A stretch of DNA of 64,000 nucleotides from Pseudoalteromonas ruthenica (GCF_008808095.1 NZ_CP023396.1:1550001-1614000), one strand, 5' to 3'; positions 16,461 through 26,057 are shown, counted from the first letter of the stretch. Numbers and translations are program-made. Notes: generated by a model from the letters alone, not told the origin.

Positions 16461-18821
16461 TTACTCACTTTTTGCACGATCTGTTGAAAAACGCTCCACA
16501 GGCTGCGCCAATGCGTGATCTAACACCTCGTCAATCCACTGAACAGGGTGAATTTCAAGGCCTTCACGAACGTTTTCTGGTATCTCTTTTAGGTCCCGCT
16601 CATTCTTTTTGGGAATGACCACTGTTTTAATACCGCCACGGTGTGCCGCTAACAGTTTTTCTTTAAGACCACCGATAGGCAGTACTTCACCGCGTAAGGT
16701 GATTTCACCGGTCATCGCCACATCGGAGCGCACAGGGTTACCCGTTAAGCTTGAGACTAAAGCAGTCACCATGGCGATGCCCGCGCTGGGACCGTCTTTT
16801 GGTGTGGCGCCTTCAGGCACGTGCACATGAATATCACGCTTTTCGTGGAAGTCATCGTTAATACGCAATTTTTCAGTGCGATCGCGTACCACGGTCATCG
16901 CGGCTTGAATCGACTCTTTCATGACGTCGCCCAATGAACCGGTGTAGCTTAACTTACCTTTACCTGGTACCGCAGACGATTCAATAGTCAGTAGGTCTCC
17001 CCCCACTTCAGTCCACGCCAGACCAGTGACCTGACCGATGCGGTCATCACCTTCCACTTTACCGTAATCGTAACGTTGCACACCTAGGTATTCTTCTAGG
17101 TTTTCATCATTGATGGTAATGTGTTTAAGACCTTTATCGAGCAAAATATTTTTCACCGCTTTACGACATAACTTGGAAATCTCACGTTCTAAGTTACGAA
17201 CCCCGGCTTCACGGGTGTAATAACGGATAATGCCAATAATGGCGCTGTCTTCGATGGTCACTTCTTTTTCTTTCAAGCCATTGCGCTTAATTTGCTTGGG
17301 GATTAAGTGCTGCTTGGAGATATTGAGTTTCTCGTCTTCGGTGTAGCCAGATAAACGGATCACTTCCATACGGTCCAACAATGGGCCTGGTATGTTGAAG
17401 CTGTTAGAAGTGGCAACAAACATCACATCGGATAGATCATAGTCAACTTCTAGATAGTGATCAGCAAAGGTGCTGTTTTGCTCTGGGTCCAGCACCTCCA
17501 GTAAAGCAGATGCAGGATCGCCACGCATATCCGATGACATCTTGTCGATTTCATCCAATAAAAACAGTGGGTTACGAACCCCTACTTTAGTCATATTCTG
17601 GATTAACTTACCTGGCATAGAGCCGATGTAAGTGCGGCGGTGACCGCGAATTTCGGCTTCATCACGTACGCCGCCCAGTGCCATACGCACGTACTTGCGA
17701 CCCGTCGCTCGAGCAATGCTTTGCCCTAGTGAGGTTTTGCCCACGCCTGGTGGACCTACAAGACATAAAATGGGGCCTTTAAGCTTGTTGGTACGGTGCT
17801 GCACCGCCAAATATTCAATGATGCGGTCTTTTACTTTTTCGAGACCATAGTGGTCGGCATCAAGAATCTTTTGTGCCCCTGCTAGGTCTTTTTTCACTTT
17901 TGATTTTTTCTTCCACGGCACATTAACCATGGTATCTATATAAGAGCGCACCACCGTCGCTTCGGCCGACATCGGCGACATCATTTTCAGTTTTTTCAGC
18001 TCCGCCATCGCCTTTTCTTCGGCTTCGGCTGGCATCCCCGACTCTGTTATTTTCTTTTGTAAACCTTCAAACTCGTCAGGCACATCATCCAATTCACCTA
18101 ACTCTTTTTGAATGGCTTTCATTTGCTCGTTGAGATAGTACTCGCGCTGTGACTTTTCCATTTGCTTTTTAACGCGGGCACGAATTTTTTTCTCTACTTG
18201 CAGGAGGTCTATTTCGCCCTCCATCATTGCCATAAGGTATTCAAGGCGCTCGGTGACGTCACTGATTTCCAGCACTTTCTGCTTTTCGGGCACCTTGATA
18301 GGCATATGCGCAGCCATGGTATCGGCTAAGCGTGCGGGCTCATCAATCCCCGACACCGAGGTAAGTACTTCTGGTGGAATTTTTTTGTTGAGCTTAACGT
18401 AACCTTCAAATTGGCTTATCGCACTGCGGATGAAAATATCCTGCTCTCGCTCATCAATATCAGTCGAAGGAATATACTCAACTTCGGCTGCGAAGTACTC
18501 TTCTTCTTGCGTATAATGGGTAATAGCGGCGCGTTGCGTGCCCTCAACCAGCACCTTGACGGTGCCATCGGGTAGCTTGAGTAGCTGCAGCACACTCGCG
18601 ACTGTCCCTACGGTATATATTTCATCCGTTTGTGGGTCATCGACAGAAGCGTCTTTTTGTGCCACTAAGAAAATTTGTTTGTCTTTATCCATCGCTGCTT
18701 CAAGGCAGCGAATCGACTTTTCCCGACCGACGAACAAAGGGATCACCATGTGGGGATACACCACCACATCCCTTAGCGCCAATACTGGAATGTCTACGCG
18801 ATCCGTTCTTTCAAGCGTCAT
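16461..18821 (-). CDS. lon: Lon, ATP-dependent serine protease
   Basis: Cytoplasmic homo-hexameric protease for damaged and regulatory proteins. It is 786 aa (E. coli 784). Domains in order: LON substrate-binding domain (about 10-200), helical coiled region, AAA+ module with Walker [10 protein letters not shown] (about 355-363) and Walker [11 protein letters not shown], and the C-terminal serine-lysine protease domain with [11 protein letters not shown] around the catalytic Ser near 680. The ATG at 18819-18821 follows GAGAGTTAGC. A sigma-32-type heat-shock promoter lies 45-72 bases upstream and the clpX terminator separates it from clpX, so it can respond to heat on its own. Confidence 0.98.
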   Translation of the reverse strand: MTLERTDRVDIPVLALRDVVVYPHMVIPLFVGREKSIRCLEAAMDKDKQIFLVAQKDASVDDPQTDEIYTVGTVASVLQLLKLPDGTVKVLVEGTQRAAITHYTQEEEYFAAEVEYIPSTDIDEREQDIFIRSAISQFEGYVKLNKKIPPEVLTSVSGIDEPARLADTMAAHMPIKVPEKQKVLEISDVTERLEYLMAMMEGEIDLLQVEKKIRARVKKQMEKSQREYYLNEQMKAIQKELGELDDVPDEFEGLQKKITESGMPAEAEEKAMAELKKLKMMSPMSAEATVVRSYIDTMVNVPWKKKSKVKKDLAGAQKILDADHYGLEKVKDRIIEYLAVQHRTNKLKGPILCLVGPPGVGKTSLGQSIARATGRKYVRMALGGVRDEAEIRGHRRTYIGSMPGKLIQNMTKVGVRNPLFLLDEIDKMSSDMRGDPASALLEVLDPEQNSTFADHYLEVDYDLSDVMFVATSNSFNIPGPLLDRMEVIRLSGYTEDEKLNISKQHLIPKQIKRNGLKEKEVTIEDSAIIGIIRYYTREAGVRNLEREISKLCRKAVKNILLDKGLKHITINDENLEEYLGVQRYDYGKVEGDDRIGQVTGLAWTEVGGDLLTIESSAVPGKGKLSYTGSLGDVMKESIQAAMTVVRDRTEKLRINDDFHEKRDIHVHVPEGATPKDGPSAGIAMVTALVSSLTGNPVRSDVAMTGEITLRGEVLPIGGLKEKLLAAHRGGIKTVVIPKKNERDLKEIPENVREGLEIHPVQWIDEVLDHALAQPVERFSTDRAKSE

Positions 18822-18865
18822 GCTAACTCTCTTCGGACTTCTTAAAATTTAAAGATTACCCAAGT

Positions 18866-18893
18866 ATATGGGGATAAAGGGGGGAAAGTTCAA
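18866..18893 (-). promoter_or_regulatory. Sigma-32 (heat shock) promoter of lon
   Basis: The minus strand shows TTGAA (18889-18893), 15 bases, then CCCCATAT (18866-18873). This matches the sigma-32 consensus CTTGAA-N13..17-CCCCATNT closely. The E. coli lon promoter carries the same CCCCATATA -10. Confidence 0.75.
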
Positions 18894-18903
18894 ACAAATT
18901 TAT

Positions 18904-18931
18904 AAAAAAAGGAGCTTAGTGCTCCTTTTTT
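18904..18931 (-). terminator. Rho-independent terminator after clpX
   Basis: AAAAAAGGAGC-ACTAA-GCTCCTTTTTTT on the minus strand, 19 bases after the clpX stop. Confidence 0.85.
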
Positions 18932-18949
18932 AATTAAACTGCTTGTTTT

Positions 18950-20233
18950 TTACTCTGACGCGGCCTTGTCTTGGCTGCTGTTTTCGTAAATCAAGATAGG
19001 GTCTGACTCACCCTTAATCACTGTCTCGTCTATTACCACCTTACATACTCCTTCCATCGAAGGCAGCTCATACATGGTTTCCAGCAATACGCCCTCAACA
19101 ATTGAACGTAAGCCACGAGCACCGGTTTTACGTTCCATCGCTTTGTGAGCAATCGCACGTAAAGCATCTTCTCGGAATTCAAGCTCGACATCTTCCATTT
19201 GGAATAATGAAGAGAATTGCTTAGTTAATGCGTTTTTAGGTTCGTTCAAAATCTGAATCAGTGCATCCTCATCCAATTCAGTAAGCGTTGCAACCACAGG
19301 TAAACGACCAATGAACTCTGGAATAAGACCATATTTAACTAGATCTTCTGGTTCCACGTCTTTAAACGTTTCACTGATGCTACGCTCACCATCGGCAGAC
19401 TTAACGTGTGCGCCAAAACCAATACCGGTATTCTTAGCACTGCGTTGCTCGATAACCTTGTCTAATCCGGCGAAAGCACCGCCACAGATAAACAGTATCT
19501 TCGAGGTGTCTACCTGTAAGAACTCTTGCTGAGGATGCTTACGACCACCTTGTGGTGGCACCGAGGCAACAGTCCCTTCAATCAGTTTAAGGAGCGCCTG
19601 TTGAACCCCTTCCCCTGATACATCACGAGTGATGGATGGGTTATCTGATTTACGAGAAATTTTATCAATTTCATCAATGTAAACGATCCCGCGCTGAGCC
19701 TTCTCGACGTCGTAATCACACTTTTGCAGTAGTTTCTGAATGATATTCTCGACGTCTTCACCGACGTAACCCGCTTCGGTTAACGTTGTCGCGTCCGCCA
19801 TGGTGAATGGTACATCCAATAGGCGTGCCATCGTTTCTGCGAGTAAGGTTTTACCACTGCCCGTTGGACCAATCAGCAAAATATTACTTTTACCGAGTTC
19901 GATACCTTCGGTGGTACCCGCATTGCGAAGACGTTTGTAGTGGTTGTATACCGCTACTGACAATACCTTTTTCGCGTGCTCTTGGCCGATCACATAGTCA
20001 TCTAGGTGGCTGCGGATCTCTTTTGGAACGGGCAGCTTATCGGACGCGTTGGTTTTTGGCGCGATATCTTTAATTTCTTCCCTGATGATGTCGTTACACA
20101 GCTCGACACATTCATCACAAATATAAACAGATGGACCTGCAATTAGCTTGCGTACTTCGTGCTGCGATTTACCACAAAACGAGCAGTACAGCAGCTTGCT
20201 AGTCTTTTCGCCGTCTGTTGGTTTATCGGACAT
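18950..20233 (-). CDS. clpX: ClpX, ATP-binding unfoldase of ClpXP
   Basis: AAA+ hexamer that unfolds tagged proteins, including tmRNA-tagged ones, and feeds them to ClpP. It is 427 aa. The N-terminal zinc-binding domain has Cys17, Cys20, Cys39 and Cys42. Walker A GPTGSGKT is at 122-129, Walker B IVYIDEID follows, and the ClpP-docking IGF loop is seen as GIGFGA. It lies 115 bases after clpP in the standard clpP-clpX order, and lon follows after a terminator. Confidence 0.98.
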   Translation of the reverse strand: MSDKPTDGEKTSKLLYCSFCGKSQHEVRKLIAGPSVYICDECVELCNDIIREEIKDIAPKTNASDKLPVPKEIRSHLDDYVIGQEHAKKVLSVAVYNHYKRLRNAGTTEGIELGKSNILLIGPTGSGKTLLAETMARLLDVPFTMADATTLTEAGYVGEDVENIIQKLLQKCDYDVEKAQRGIVYIDEIDKISRKSDNPSITRDVSGEGVQQALLKLIEGTVASVPPQGGRKHPQQEFLQVDTSKILFICGGAFAGLDKVIEQRSAKNTGIGFGAHVKSADGERSISETFKDVEPEDLVKYGLIPEFIGRLPVVATLTELDEDALIQILNEPKNALTKQFSSLFQMEDVELEFREDALRAIAHKAMERKTGARGLRSIVEGVLLETMYELPSMEGVCKVVIDETVIKGESDPILIYENSSQDKAASE

Positions 20234-20348
20234 TCAGCTACCTCATTCTTTGCGCTACTATTTTTATTCATAGTAGCAAATGTACTTCTTAACAAATATA
20301 CCAAACTTTACTTATCAATGCGCAGCTGTTTGGCAAATGCGCTCGCGC

Positions 20349-20966
20349 TTATTTATCGTTACGGCGATCAAAGACCGAATCGATCAGCCCGTACTCAACA
20401 GCCGCATCAGCAGTCATGAAGTTATCACGGTCAGTATCACGAGCGATAACATCGAGCGGCTGGCCGGTGTGCTCAGCTAGCAAGCGGTTTAGTTTGTCTT
20501 TGATATATAAAATTTCTTTGGCGTGAATCTCAATATCAGACGCCTGGCCTTGGAACCCACCTAATGGTTGGTGAATCATCACACGTGAGTTAGGCAGACA
20601 GTGACGCTTACCTTTGGCACCACCAGATAATAAAAACGCGCCCATGCTTGCGGCTTGACCGACGCACAAGGTGCTTACATCTGGCTTGATAAAGTTCATG
20701 GTGTCGTAAATAGACATACCAGCGCTTACAGAGCCGCCTGGTGAATTAATATAAAGGTGAATGTCTTTGTCTGGGTTTTCTGATTCAAGGAACAATAGCT
20801 GAGCCACAATCAAGTTGGCCATTTGGTCTTCTACTGGGCCAGTTAAGAAAATGATTCGCTCTTTTAGAAGGCGCGAGTAAATATCGAAAGAGCGCTCACC
20901 TTTAGCAGTTTGCTCAACTACCATTGGCACTAACGCGTTTAGGGGATCTGTCATACCATTATTCAT
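20349..20966 (-). CDS. clpP: ClpP, ATP-dependent Clp protease proteolytic subunit
   Basis: Self-compartmentalised serine peptidase, a tetradecamer working with ClpX or ClpA. It is 205 aa. The catalytic triad can be placed at Ser107 (GQAASMGAF), His132 (MIHQP) and Asp181, each four residues earlier than in E. coli (111/136/185). I use the ATG at 20964-20966 (MNNGMTDPL...), with AAGGA upstream. A longer in-frame start adds ten residues without a ribosome site. The N-terminal propeptide is short, as in relatives. It forms a unit with clpX; tig upstream has its own hairpin terminator. Confidence 0.97.
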   Translation of the reverse strand: MNNGMTDPLNALVPMVVEQTAKGERSFDIYSRLLKERIIFLTGPVEDQMANLIVAQLLFLESENPDKDIHLYINSPGGSVSAGMSIYDTMNFIKPDVSTLCVGQAASMGAFLLSGGAKGKRHCLPNSRVMIHQPLGGFQGQASDIEIHAKEILYIKDKLNRLLAEHTGQPLDVIARDTDRDNFMTADAAVEYGLIDSVFDRRNDK

Positions 20967-20998
20967 TATTACTTGATTCCTTAGTGACCGACACAAAC

Positions 20999-21041
20999 TA
21001 AAATGGCTCGGTGCTTTGTAAACAAAGCATACGAGCCATTT
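20999..21041 (-). terminator. Hairpin terminator after tig
   Basis: Minus strand AAATGGCTCG...CGAGCCATTT with an inner TGCTTTG/CAAAGCA stem, 30 bases after the tig stop. It is followed only by TAG TTTG, so termination may be partial and allow read-through into clpPX. Confidence 0.6.
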
Positions 21042-21070
21042 AAACGTTGCTTTTAGCTTAAGTCAACGAC

Positions 21071-22375
21071 TTATTGAGCTGCCTGCGGGTTCATGATGTC
21101 GTCAAACGCAGTTTCAACATCAGTTACTTTCGCGTTGGCTAGTAAAGCATCAATTGCTTGCTCTTCCATCGCTACGTTACGCATTTGCTGCATAAGCTGA
21201 TCATTTGATTTGTAGTATTCAACTACTTCACTTGGGTCTTCGTATGCAGACGCCATGGTGTTGATAAGCTCTTCTACTTTTGCGTCATCGGCTTCGATTT
21301 CGTTCGCTTTGATTACTTCACCAAGCAGTAGGCCGGTTTTAACACGCTTAATTGCTTGCTCTTGGAATAACTCAGCAGGAAGCTCAGGCATGTTGTTAGC
21401 ATCGCCACCAAAACGCTGTGCCGCTTGCTTGCGAAGCGCATCGATTTCTTGCTCAACAAGTGCTTTTGGAACGTCCACTTCGTTTTGCTCAAGTAGGCCT
21501 TCAATCGCCTGCTCTTTAACCTTAGCTTTAACCGCTTGGTCGAGCTCACGGCTCATGTTTTTCTTCACTTCTTCTTTAAGTGCGTCAACACCGCCTTCGG
21601 TAATACCGAACAGCTTAGCAAACTCGTCGTTTAGCTCTGGAAGCTCTTGAACTTCAACTTTCTTCACAGTAATAGTGAACTGCGCTGCTTTACCTTTAAG
21701 GTTCTCAGCGTGGTATTCTTCAGGGAAAGTTACGTCAGCAACAACTTCTTCACCGGCTTTCTTGCCAACGATGTTGTCTTCAAAACCTGGGATCATACGA
21801 CCTTGGCCAAGCTCTAGTGGGAAGTCTTCAGTTTTACCACCTTCGAACTCTTCGCCATCAATAGTGCCAACAAAGTCGATTGTTACACGGTCATTTTCAC
21901 CGGCTTTGTCATCAGACTCTTTCCAAGAAGCGTGCTGCTTACGAAGTGTCTCTAGCATGTTTTCTAGATCTTCGTCTTTTACTTCAACAGCTGGCTTTTC
22001 TACTGCGATTTTGTCTAAACCTTGAAGTTCAACTTCAGGGTAAACTTCGAAAGTCGCTTCGAATTCTAGGTCTTTACCTGTCTCAAGCGTTTTTGGTGCA
22101 AATGAAGGTGCACCCGCTGGGTTAATTTTCTCAGAAACGATCGCTTCAATGTAGTTACGCTGCATTAATTCGCCAGCAACTTCTTGAAGTACAGCAGTGC
22201 CGTAACGCTTTTTAATGATAGAAACTGGTACTTTGCCCGGACGGAAACCGTCGATACGTTGAGTTTTAGACAGTTGTTGTAGGCGTTTTTTTACTTCGGT
22301 CTCAACGTTCTCTGAAGGAACAGTGATAGTCAGACGGCGCTCAAGGCCTTGAGTCGTCTCAACAGAAACTTGCAT
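21071..22375 (-). CDS. tig: Trigger factor
   Basis: Ribosome-associated chaperone and peptidyl-prolyl isomerase that meets nascent chains. It is 434 aa (E. coli 432). The N-terminal ribosome-binding domain has the signature GFRPGKVP (about 44-51). An FKBP-type isomerase domain lies at about 160-245 ([19 protein letters not shown]...) and the helical C-terminal chaperone arms follow (about 250-420). The ATG at 22373-22375 follows TGAGGTAAATC. It is the first gene of tig-clpP-clpX-lon. The 500-base upstream gap holds a TATAAT -10 candidate (22542-22547). Confidence 0.97.
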   Translation of the reverse strand: MQVSVETTQGLERRLTITVPSENVETEVKKRLQQLSKTQRIDGFRPGKVPVSIIKKRYGTAVLQEVAGELMQRNYIEAIVSEKINPAGAPSFAPKTLETGKDLEFEATFEVYPEVELQGLDKIAVEKPAVEVKDEDLENMLETLRKQHASWKESDDKAGENDRVTIDFVGTIDGEEFEGGKTEDFPLELGQGRMIPGFEDNIVGKKAGEEVVADVTFPEEYHAENLKGKAAQFTITVKKVEVQELPELNDEFAKLFGITEGGVDALKEEVKKNMSRELDQAVKAKVKEQAIEGLLEQNEVDVPKALVEQEIDALRKQAAQRFGGDANNMPELPAELFQEQAIKRVKTGLLLGEVIKANEIEADDAKVEELINTMASAYEDPSEVVEYYKSNDQLMQQMRNVAMEEQAIDALLANAKVTDVETAFDDIMNPQAAQ

Positions 22376-22891
22376 GATTTACCTCAATCTTCAAATGTGG
22401 CGACTTTGCGCCTTCCTTACATACATGGCGATCAATTAGTTGCTACACCACATTAAGTGCACATTATGCACCTCGGCGATAGCCAGCGATCCCTATGCTT
22501 GCACTGCCCTATGGGCACTTACGTTAAACAATAGACGCGGCATTATAACCTAATATTTATAAGAGTCGAGAGCGAGCACCAATAAATTGGGCGTATGGCG
22601 CATTGCTGATTACTTTTACAGCAATAAATTGAGGGGATTTGCTAACAATGAATTCTAAGCAACAGCTACGTTGGACTCGCGTCAAAAAAGTAATTACCGC
22701 TTGGCGTTAAAGTATCGCTAATGGAGCTGTGTTCAACATGCCACTCTACGAGTCTGTACAAAAAGCTGTCTTAAAAATAAGGTCGGCTAAGAATCTTGGA
22801 TTAACTGATGTCGGCGAGTAAGAGCGCAGCGATAAACGCAACAATGCTTGTCATATCTAGCGCAAAACGTTGATGACTGATAAGAGAAAGA
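22376..22891. other. Intergenic region between tig and the tRNA-Pro repeat array
   Basis: Holds the tig leader, a TATAAT -10 candidate for tig on the minus strand (22542-22547; its -35 is poor) and a short perfect palindrome TGCCCTATGGGCA near 22505. A possible 20-codon frame at 22648-22710 (+) starts ATG after GAGGGG, but its spacing is long and nothing else supports it. Fragments near 22783 and 22808 (GGTCGGCTAAGAATCTTGGATT, GTCGGCGAG) resemble the repeat unit to the right and may be more decayed copies. No convincing gene. Confidence 0.5.
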
Positions 22892-23388
22892 TGGTGCGGT
22901 GTATGTTAGAGAGTTTGAGTCTGCGACTGTATGAGCTGTACCCAAACCAAGATGTTTATTTCTGAATTAATTAGAAGTGGTCGGCGATGCAAGATTTGAA
23001 CCTGCGACTGCAGGCGGTTATACCCAAACCAAGATGTGTATTTCTGAATTTATTAGAAATGGTCGGCGATGCAGGATTTGCACCTGCGACTGCATGAGGT
23101 TATACCCAAACCAAGATGCGTATTTCTGAATTTATTAGAAGTGCTCGGCGATGCAGGATTTGAACCTGCGACTGCATGTGTTCATACCCAAACCAAGACG
23201 TGTATTTCTGAATTTATTTAGAAGTGGTCGGCGATGCAGGGTTTGAACCTGCGACTGCATGTGTTCATACCCAAACCAAGATGTATATTTCTGAATTAAT
23301 TAGAAGTGGTCGGCGATGCAGGATTTGAACCTGCGACTGCATGTGTTCATACCCAAACCAAGATGTATATTTCTGAATTTATTAGAAG
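22892..23388 (-). repeat. Tandem array of about six 82-bp units derived from the 3' part of tRNA-Pro
   Basis: Units begin (plus coordinates) at 23307, 23225, 23142, 23060 and 22978, with lengths 82, 82, 83, 82 and 82; a decayed sixth lies at 22892-22977. The array abuts the intact tRNA-Pro gene at 23389. On the minus strand each unit reads: a 26-base AT-rich leader (CTTCTAATAAATTCAGAAAT...), then CTTGGTTTGGGT (5' anticodon strand and loop of tRNA-Pro), a 13-base unrelated insert, then the intact T-arm (GCAGGTTCAAATCCTGC) and acceptor 3' strand with CCA. The D-arm, acceptor 5' strand and anticodon 3' strand are missing, so no unit can be a working tRNA. All units lie in the direction of transcription of the tRNA operon. 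Confidence 0.9.
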
Positions 23389-23465
23389 TGGTCGGCGATG
23401 CAGGATTTGAACCTGCGACCCCTTGGACCCAAACCAAGTGCGCTACCAAACTGCGCTAATCGCCG
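23389..23465 (-). tRNA. tRNA-Pro(TGG), distal copy
   Basis: A 77-base cloverleaf with encoded CCA: acceptor CGGCGAT/ATCGCCG, D-arm GCGC, anticodon stem CTTGG/CCAAG with loop TTTGGGT (anticodon TGG), T-arm GCAGG-TTCAAAT-CCTGC. It is identical to the two other tRNA-Pro genes here. It is the last intact gene of the operon; the repeat array begins immediately after its CCA. Confidence 0.97.
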
Positions 23466-23493
23466 ATACTGAGATGTGTTCTAAATATGAAAA

Positions 23494-23570
23494 TGGTCGG
23501 CGATGCAGGATTTGAACCTGCGACCCCTTGGACCCAAACCAAGTGCGCTACCAAACTGCGCTAATCGCCG
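23494..23570 (-). tRNA. tRNA-Pro(TGG), middle copy
   Basis: Same 77-base sequence as its neighbours, with encoded CCA. The 28-base spacer to the next tRNA-Pro (ending GATGTGTTCTAAATATGAAAA on the plus strand) resembles the AT-rich leader of the repeat units, which suggests where the repeats came from. Confidence 0.97.
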
Positions 23571-23590
23571 ATAAACATATTGTATAAAAA

Positions 23591-23667
23591 TGGGGCGACT
23601 GATGGGACTTGAACCCACGACAACCGGAATCACAATCCAGGGCTCTACCAACTGAGCTACAGCCGCC
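23591..23667 (-). tRNA. tRNA-His(GTG)
   Basis: A 77-base cloverleaf with encoded CCA and the extra 5' G (-1) pairing with C73 that marks tRNA-His. The anticodon loop is TTGTGAT (anticodon GTG). The T-arm GTGGG-TTCAAGT-CCCAT resembles E. coli hisR. Confidence 0.97.
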
Positions 23668-23674
23668 ACTATAA

Positions 23675-23751
<77 letters not shown>

Positions 23752-23801
23752 GGTGCAACGAATACTTCTTCGTGCGAACCAAGTGACACTTTCTAAGAAA
23801 G

Positions 23802-23878
23802 TGGTCGGCGATGCAGGATTTGAACCTGCGACCCCTTGGACCCAAACCAAGTGCGCTACCAAACTGCGCTAATCGCCG
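23802..23878 (-). tRNA. tRNA-Pro(TGG), promoter-proximal copy
   Basis: First gene of the operon, same 77 bases as the other two tRNA-Pro genes. Its encoded 3' CCA runs into a palindrome (CACTTTCTAAGAAAGTG at 23787-23803) that could form a hairpin at the processing site. Confidence 0.97.
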
Positions 23879-23933
23879 ATACTTGATGCATCATTGAGGA
23901 CTCTTTACTGACCCCTCGCTGACAACGGGGTGC

Positions 23934-23962
23934 ATAATAGTGATTTGCCCTGACAAGGTCAA
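23934..23962 (-). promoter_or_regulatory. Sigma-70 promoter of the tRNA operon
   Basis: The minus strand reads TTGACC (23957-23962), 17 bases, TATTAT (23934-23939), then the GC-rich discriminator GCACCCCG. An A-tract (GGCAAAAAAATG) lies upstream like an UP element. This is the layout of stringently controlled stable-RNA promoters. It starts about 55 bases before the first tRNA-Pro. Confidence 0.8.
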
Positions 23963-24235
23963 ACATTTTTTTGCCTTGAACTGCGCGTTTGCTCATTTTT
24001 AGGACATAGTGCTGTTGTTTTAGCAATTTTGGTTGATTTTTTATCACCTTAGACCATAAAAGCATGCTAAGCATCCCCCTTTACCTTGGCGGCAAGACGC
24101 TTTTCTGCGAAAATATCCGCCAGTTGGTGACGGGAGACCCCAAAATGCCCTCACTGATAATAAAAGTATTTCGTTCACATGTGTTGCTCATGCATTAAAG
24201 CAAAAAGCACACTAACCCCAAGGTATAGGTTACCC
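23963..24235. other. Intergenic region between the tRNA operon and folD
   Basis: Contains the upstream A-tract of the tRNA promoter and the folD leader. GCATGCTAAGCAT at 24062-24074 is a short near-palindrome. I see no gene and no convincing folD promoter. Confidence 0.4.
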
Positions 24236-25093
24236 ATGACGGCAAACATCATTGATGGTAAAGCAATTGCGAAGCAAGTGCGTTCGCAAGTGGCTACACG
24301 TGTTGCTGCTAGGAAAGAGCAAGGTCTTCGTGCTCCTGGTTTAGCGGTGGTACTAGTTGGGCAAGACCCAGCTAGCCAAGTTTATGTAGGTTCTAAGCGC
24401 AAAGCATGCGACGAAGTCGGCTTTGTTTCCAAATCTTACGATCTCCCAGGTGATACCACCGAAGCGCAATTGTTGGCGCTGGTTGACGAGCTCAATGCCG
24501 ACAAAGAAGTTGATGGTATTTTAGTACAACTTCCTCTACCTGAAGGCCTGAACGCAGAGAAAGTACTAGAGCGCATCACCCCTCATAAAGATGTCGATGG
24601 CTTTCACCCTTATAACATTGGCCGCTTAGCACAACGTATGCCGGCATTGCGCCCATGTACACCAAAGGGGATCATTACCTTATTAGATTCCACTGGGGTC
24701 CGTTATAAAGGCATGCATGCCGTGGTCGTTGGCGCGTCGAATATTGTTGGCCGCCCCATGTCATTGGAGCTGCTGCTCGCTGGCTGTACCACTACCGTTT
24801 GTCACAAGTTCACCCAGGACCTTGAGCAACACGTTCGTCGTGCCGATTTACTTGTTGTGGCAGTAGGCAAACCTGAGTTTATTCCTGGTGAATGGGTGAA
24901 AGACGGCGCTTTAGTGATTGATGTTGGCATCAACCGTCTTGATAACGGCTCTTTGGTTGGCGATATTGCCTATGAGGCTGCGAGTCAACGTGCCAGTTAC
25001 ATCACGCCCGTGCCCGGCGGTGTTGGCCCAATGACGGTGGCGAGCCTAATAGAAAATACCCTTGAGGCCTGTGAGAACTATCACAGCGACTGA
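24236..25093 (+). CDS. folD: FolD, methylenetetrahydrofolate dehydrogenase / cyclohydrolase
   Basis: Bifunctional NADP-dependent enzyme converting 5,10-methylene-THF to 10-formyl-THF. It is 285 aa. The substrate-binding signatures are present: the active-site Lys in [24 protein letters not shown], and the C-terminal [12 protein letters not shown]. The nucleotide-binding stretch [11 protein letters not shown] is intact. I start at the ATG at 24236 ([11 protein letters not shown]), which matches the family start. The longer in-frame reading has no homology-like sequence and lies in the leader. It is monocistronic, with a terminator 22 bases downstream. Confidence 0.97.
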   Translation: MTANIIDGKAIAKQVRSQVATRVAARKEQGLRAPGLAVVLVGQDPASQVYVGSKRKACDEVGFVSKSYDLPGDTTEAQLLALVDELNADKEVDGILVQLPLPEGLNAEKVLERITPHKDVDGFHPYNIGRLAQRMPALRPCTPKGIITLLDSTGVRYKGMHAVVVGASNIVGRPMSLELLLAGCTTTVCHKFTQDLEQHVRRADLLVVAVGKPEFIPGEWVKDGALVIDVGINRLDNGSLVGDIAYEAASQRASYITPVPGGVGPMTVASLIENTLEACENYHSD

Positions 25094-25114
25094 CAGCCAG
25101 TGTCAATATGAAAT

Positions 25115-25141
25115 AAAAGCCAGCTTAATGCTGGCTTTTTT
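25115..25141. terminator. Bidirectional terminator between folD and the EamA gene
   Basis: AAAAGCCAGC-TTAAT-GCTGGCTTTTTT. It works for folD (+) and, read on the other strand, for the convergent EamA gene, which stops at 25146. Confidence 0.88.
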
Positions 25142-25145
25142 GTGC

Positions 25146-26057
25146 TTATTTCCCTTGCCTTGGTTGGGCTGCCACCACCGGTCTGAGCCGCTGTTTTGCT
25201 AAGTTAACACCCTGTGGCAGTACCGAGAACATGATCATCAACGCCATCAAGGCATATTGCCAACCTTGGTAATGTTCAGCGAGCAAAATTACCGCTGTTA
25301 CTATGCCTGCTATTGGGTTGGCAATGGTGCCAAAGGTAAATTCCACCACCGTCATACGCCCTAAGAGCCAAACGTACAAGGTGTAAGCAAGTGCTGTATT
25401 AGGAACAATAAGCCAGAACAAAGCGATCCATTGCTTTGCCGTCATAGGCTCACTAAGCGGTATATACGCATCGGGTGTAAATATGCTGGCTTGCACTGCG
25501 GCGGCTATCAGCAGCGCAGTGCCGCCAATAATTAACTGCCAGGTGAGCACGGTCCACCAATGAATATGCATACTCACGGTTTGCACTAGCGAACTACCAA
25601 TGACAATACACAACAACGCCCCAGCTAAAGCAGCAAGCCCTAGGAGGCTCAATTCGACATGCTGAGGGTCAAACAATAACCAAGCGATGGTAACAATGGC
25701 CACAGCACATAGCGATTGCACGGCACTTGGGCGCTGACCTTTAATAACCCAAGTATAAATCATCGCCACCACTGGCACCGAGACCATGCCTACACCGGCA
25801 ATGGCTGCTGGCAAATTCACCGCCATAACAAAAATAAAAGCAAAAAACAGAGCAATATTGACCAAAGCGAGCACTGTTAGCCCCCGCCATTGTCGACCTT
25901 TAGGGAGCGACGGCTTTATCAACCAAAGCAGTATCCCTGCAGGCAAGGCGCGTAAAGCACCGAGAAGAATTGGCGGCCAATCTGGGGTGGCGTACTTAGT
26001 GACCGCATAAGTGGTGCCCCATAAAAATGCGGGGATCATTGCCAGTAGAATATTCAT
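25146..26057 (-). CDS. EamA/DMT-family transporter
   Basis: Inner-membrane drug/metabolite transporter of the 10-TMS DMT superfamily; substrate unknown. It is 303 aa from the ATG at 26055-26057, chosen because GGAG lies five bases upstream and a membrane segment begins at once (MNILLAMIPAFLWGTTYAVT). Two EamA repeats are visible: residues about 4-130 with the WGTTYAVTKY opening, and about 150-280 with WTVLTWQ and a second ALAYTLYVWLLGRM segment. The C-terminus is basic (LAKQRLRPVVAAQPRQGK). It is flanked by folD (convergent) and cysS, both unrelated, so context gives no clue to the substrate. Confidence 0.88.
   Translation of the reverse strand: MNILLAMIPAFLWGTTYAVTKYATPDWPPILLGALRALPAGILLWLIKPSLPKGRQWRGLTVLALVNIALFFAFIFVMAVNLPAAIAGVGMVSVPVVAMIYTWVIKGQRPSAVQSLCAVAIVTIAWLLFDPQHVELSLLGLAALAGALLCIVIGSSLVQTVSMHIHWWTVLTWQLIIGGTALLIAAAVQASIFTPDAYIPLSEPMTAKQWIALFWLIVPNTALAYTLYVWLLGRMTVVEFTFGTIANPIAGIVTAVILLAEHYQGWQYALMALMIMFSVLPQGVNLAKQRLRPVVAAQPRQGK

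Noticed and set aside
22648..22710. A 20-codon frame with GAGGGG upstream (MNSKQQLRWTRVKKVITAWR)
   Set aside because: The spacing between GAGGGG and ATG is long, the frame is very short, and there is nothing to compare it with; not enough to call a gene.
22892..23465. Regularly spaced direct repeats that look like a small CRISPR array
   Set aside because: The segments between the repeated parts are also conserved from unit to unit, the repeats are recognisable tRNA-Pro pieces, and there are no cas genes.
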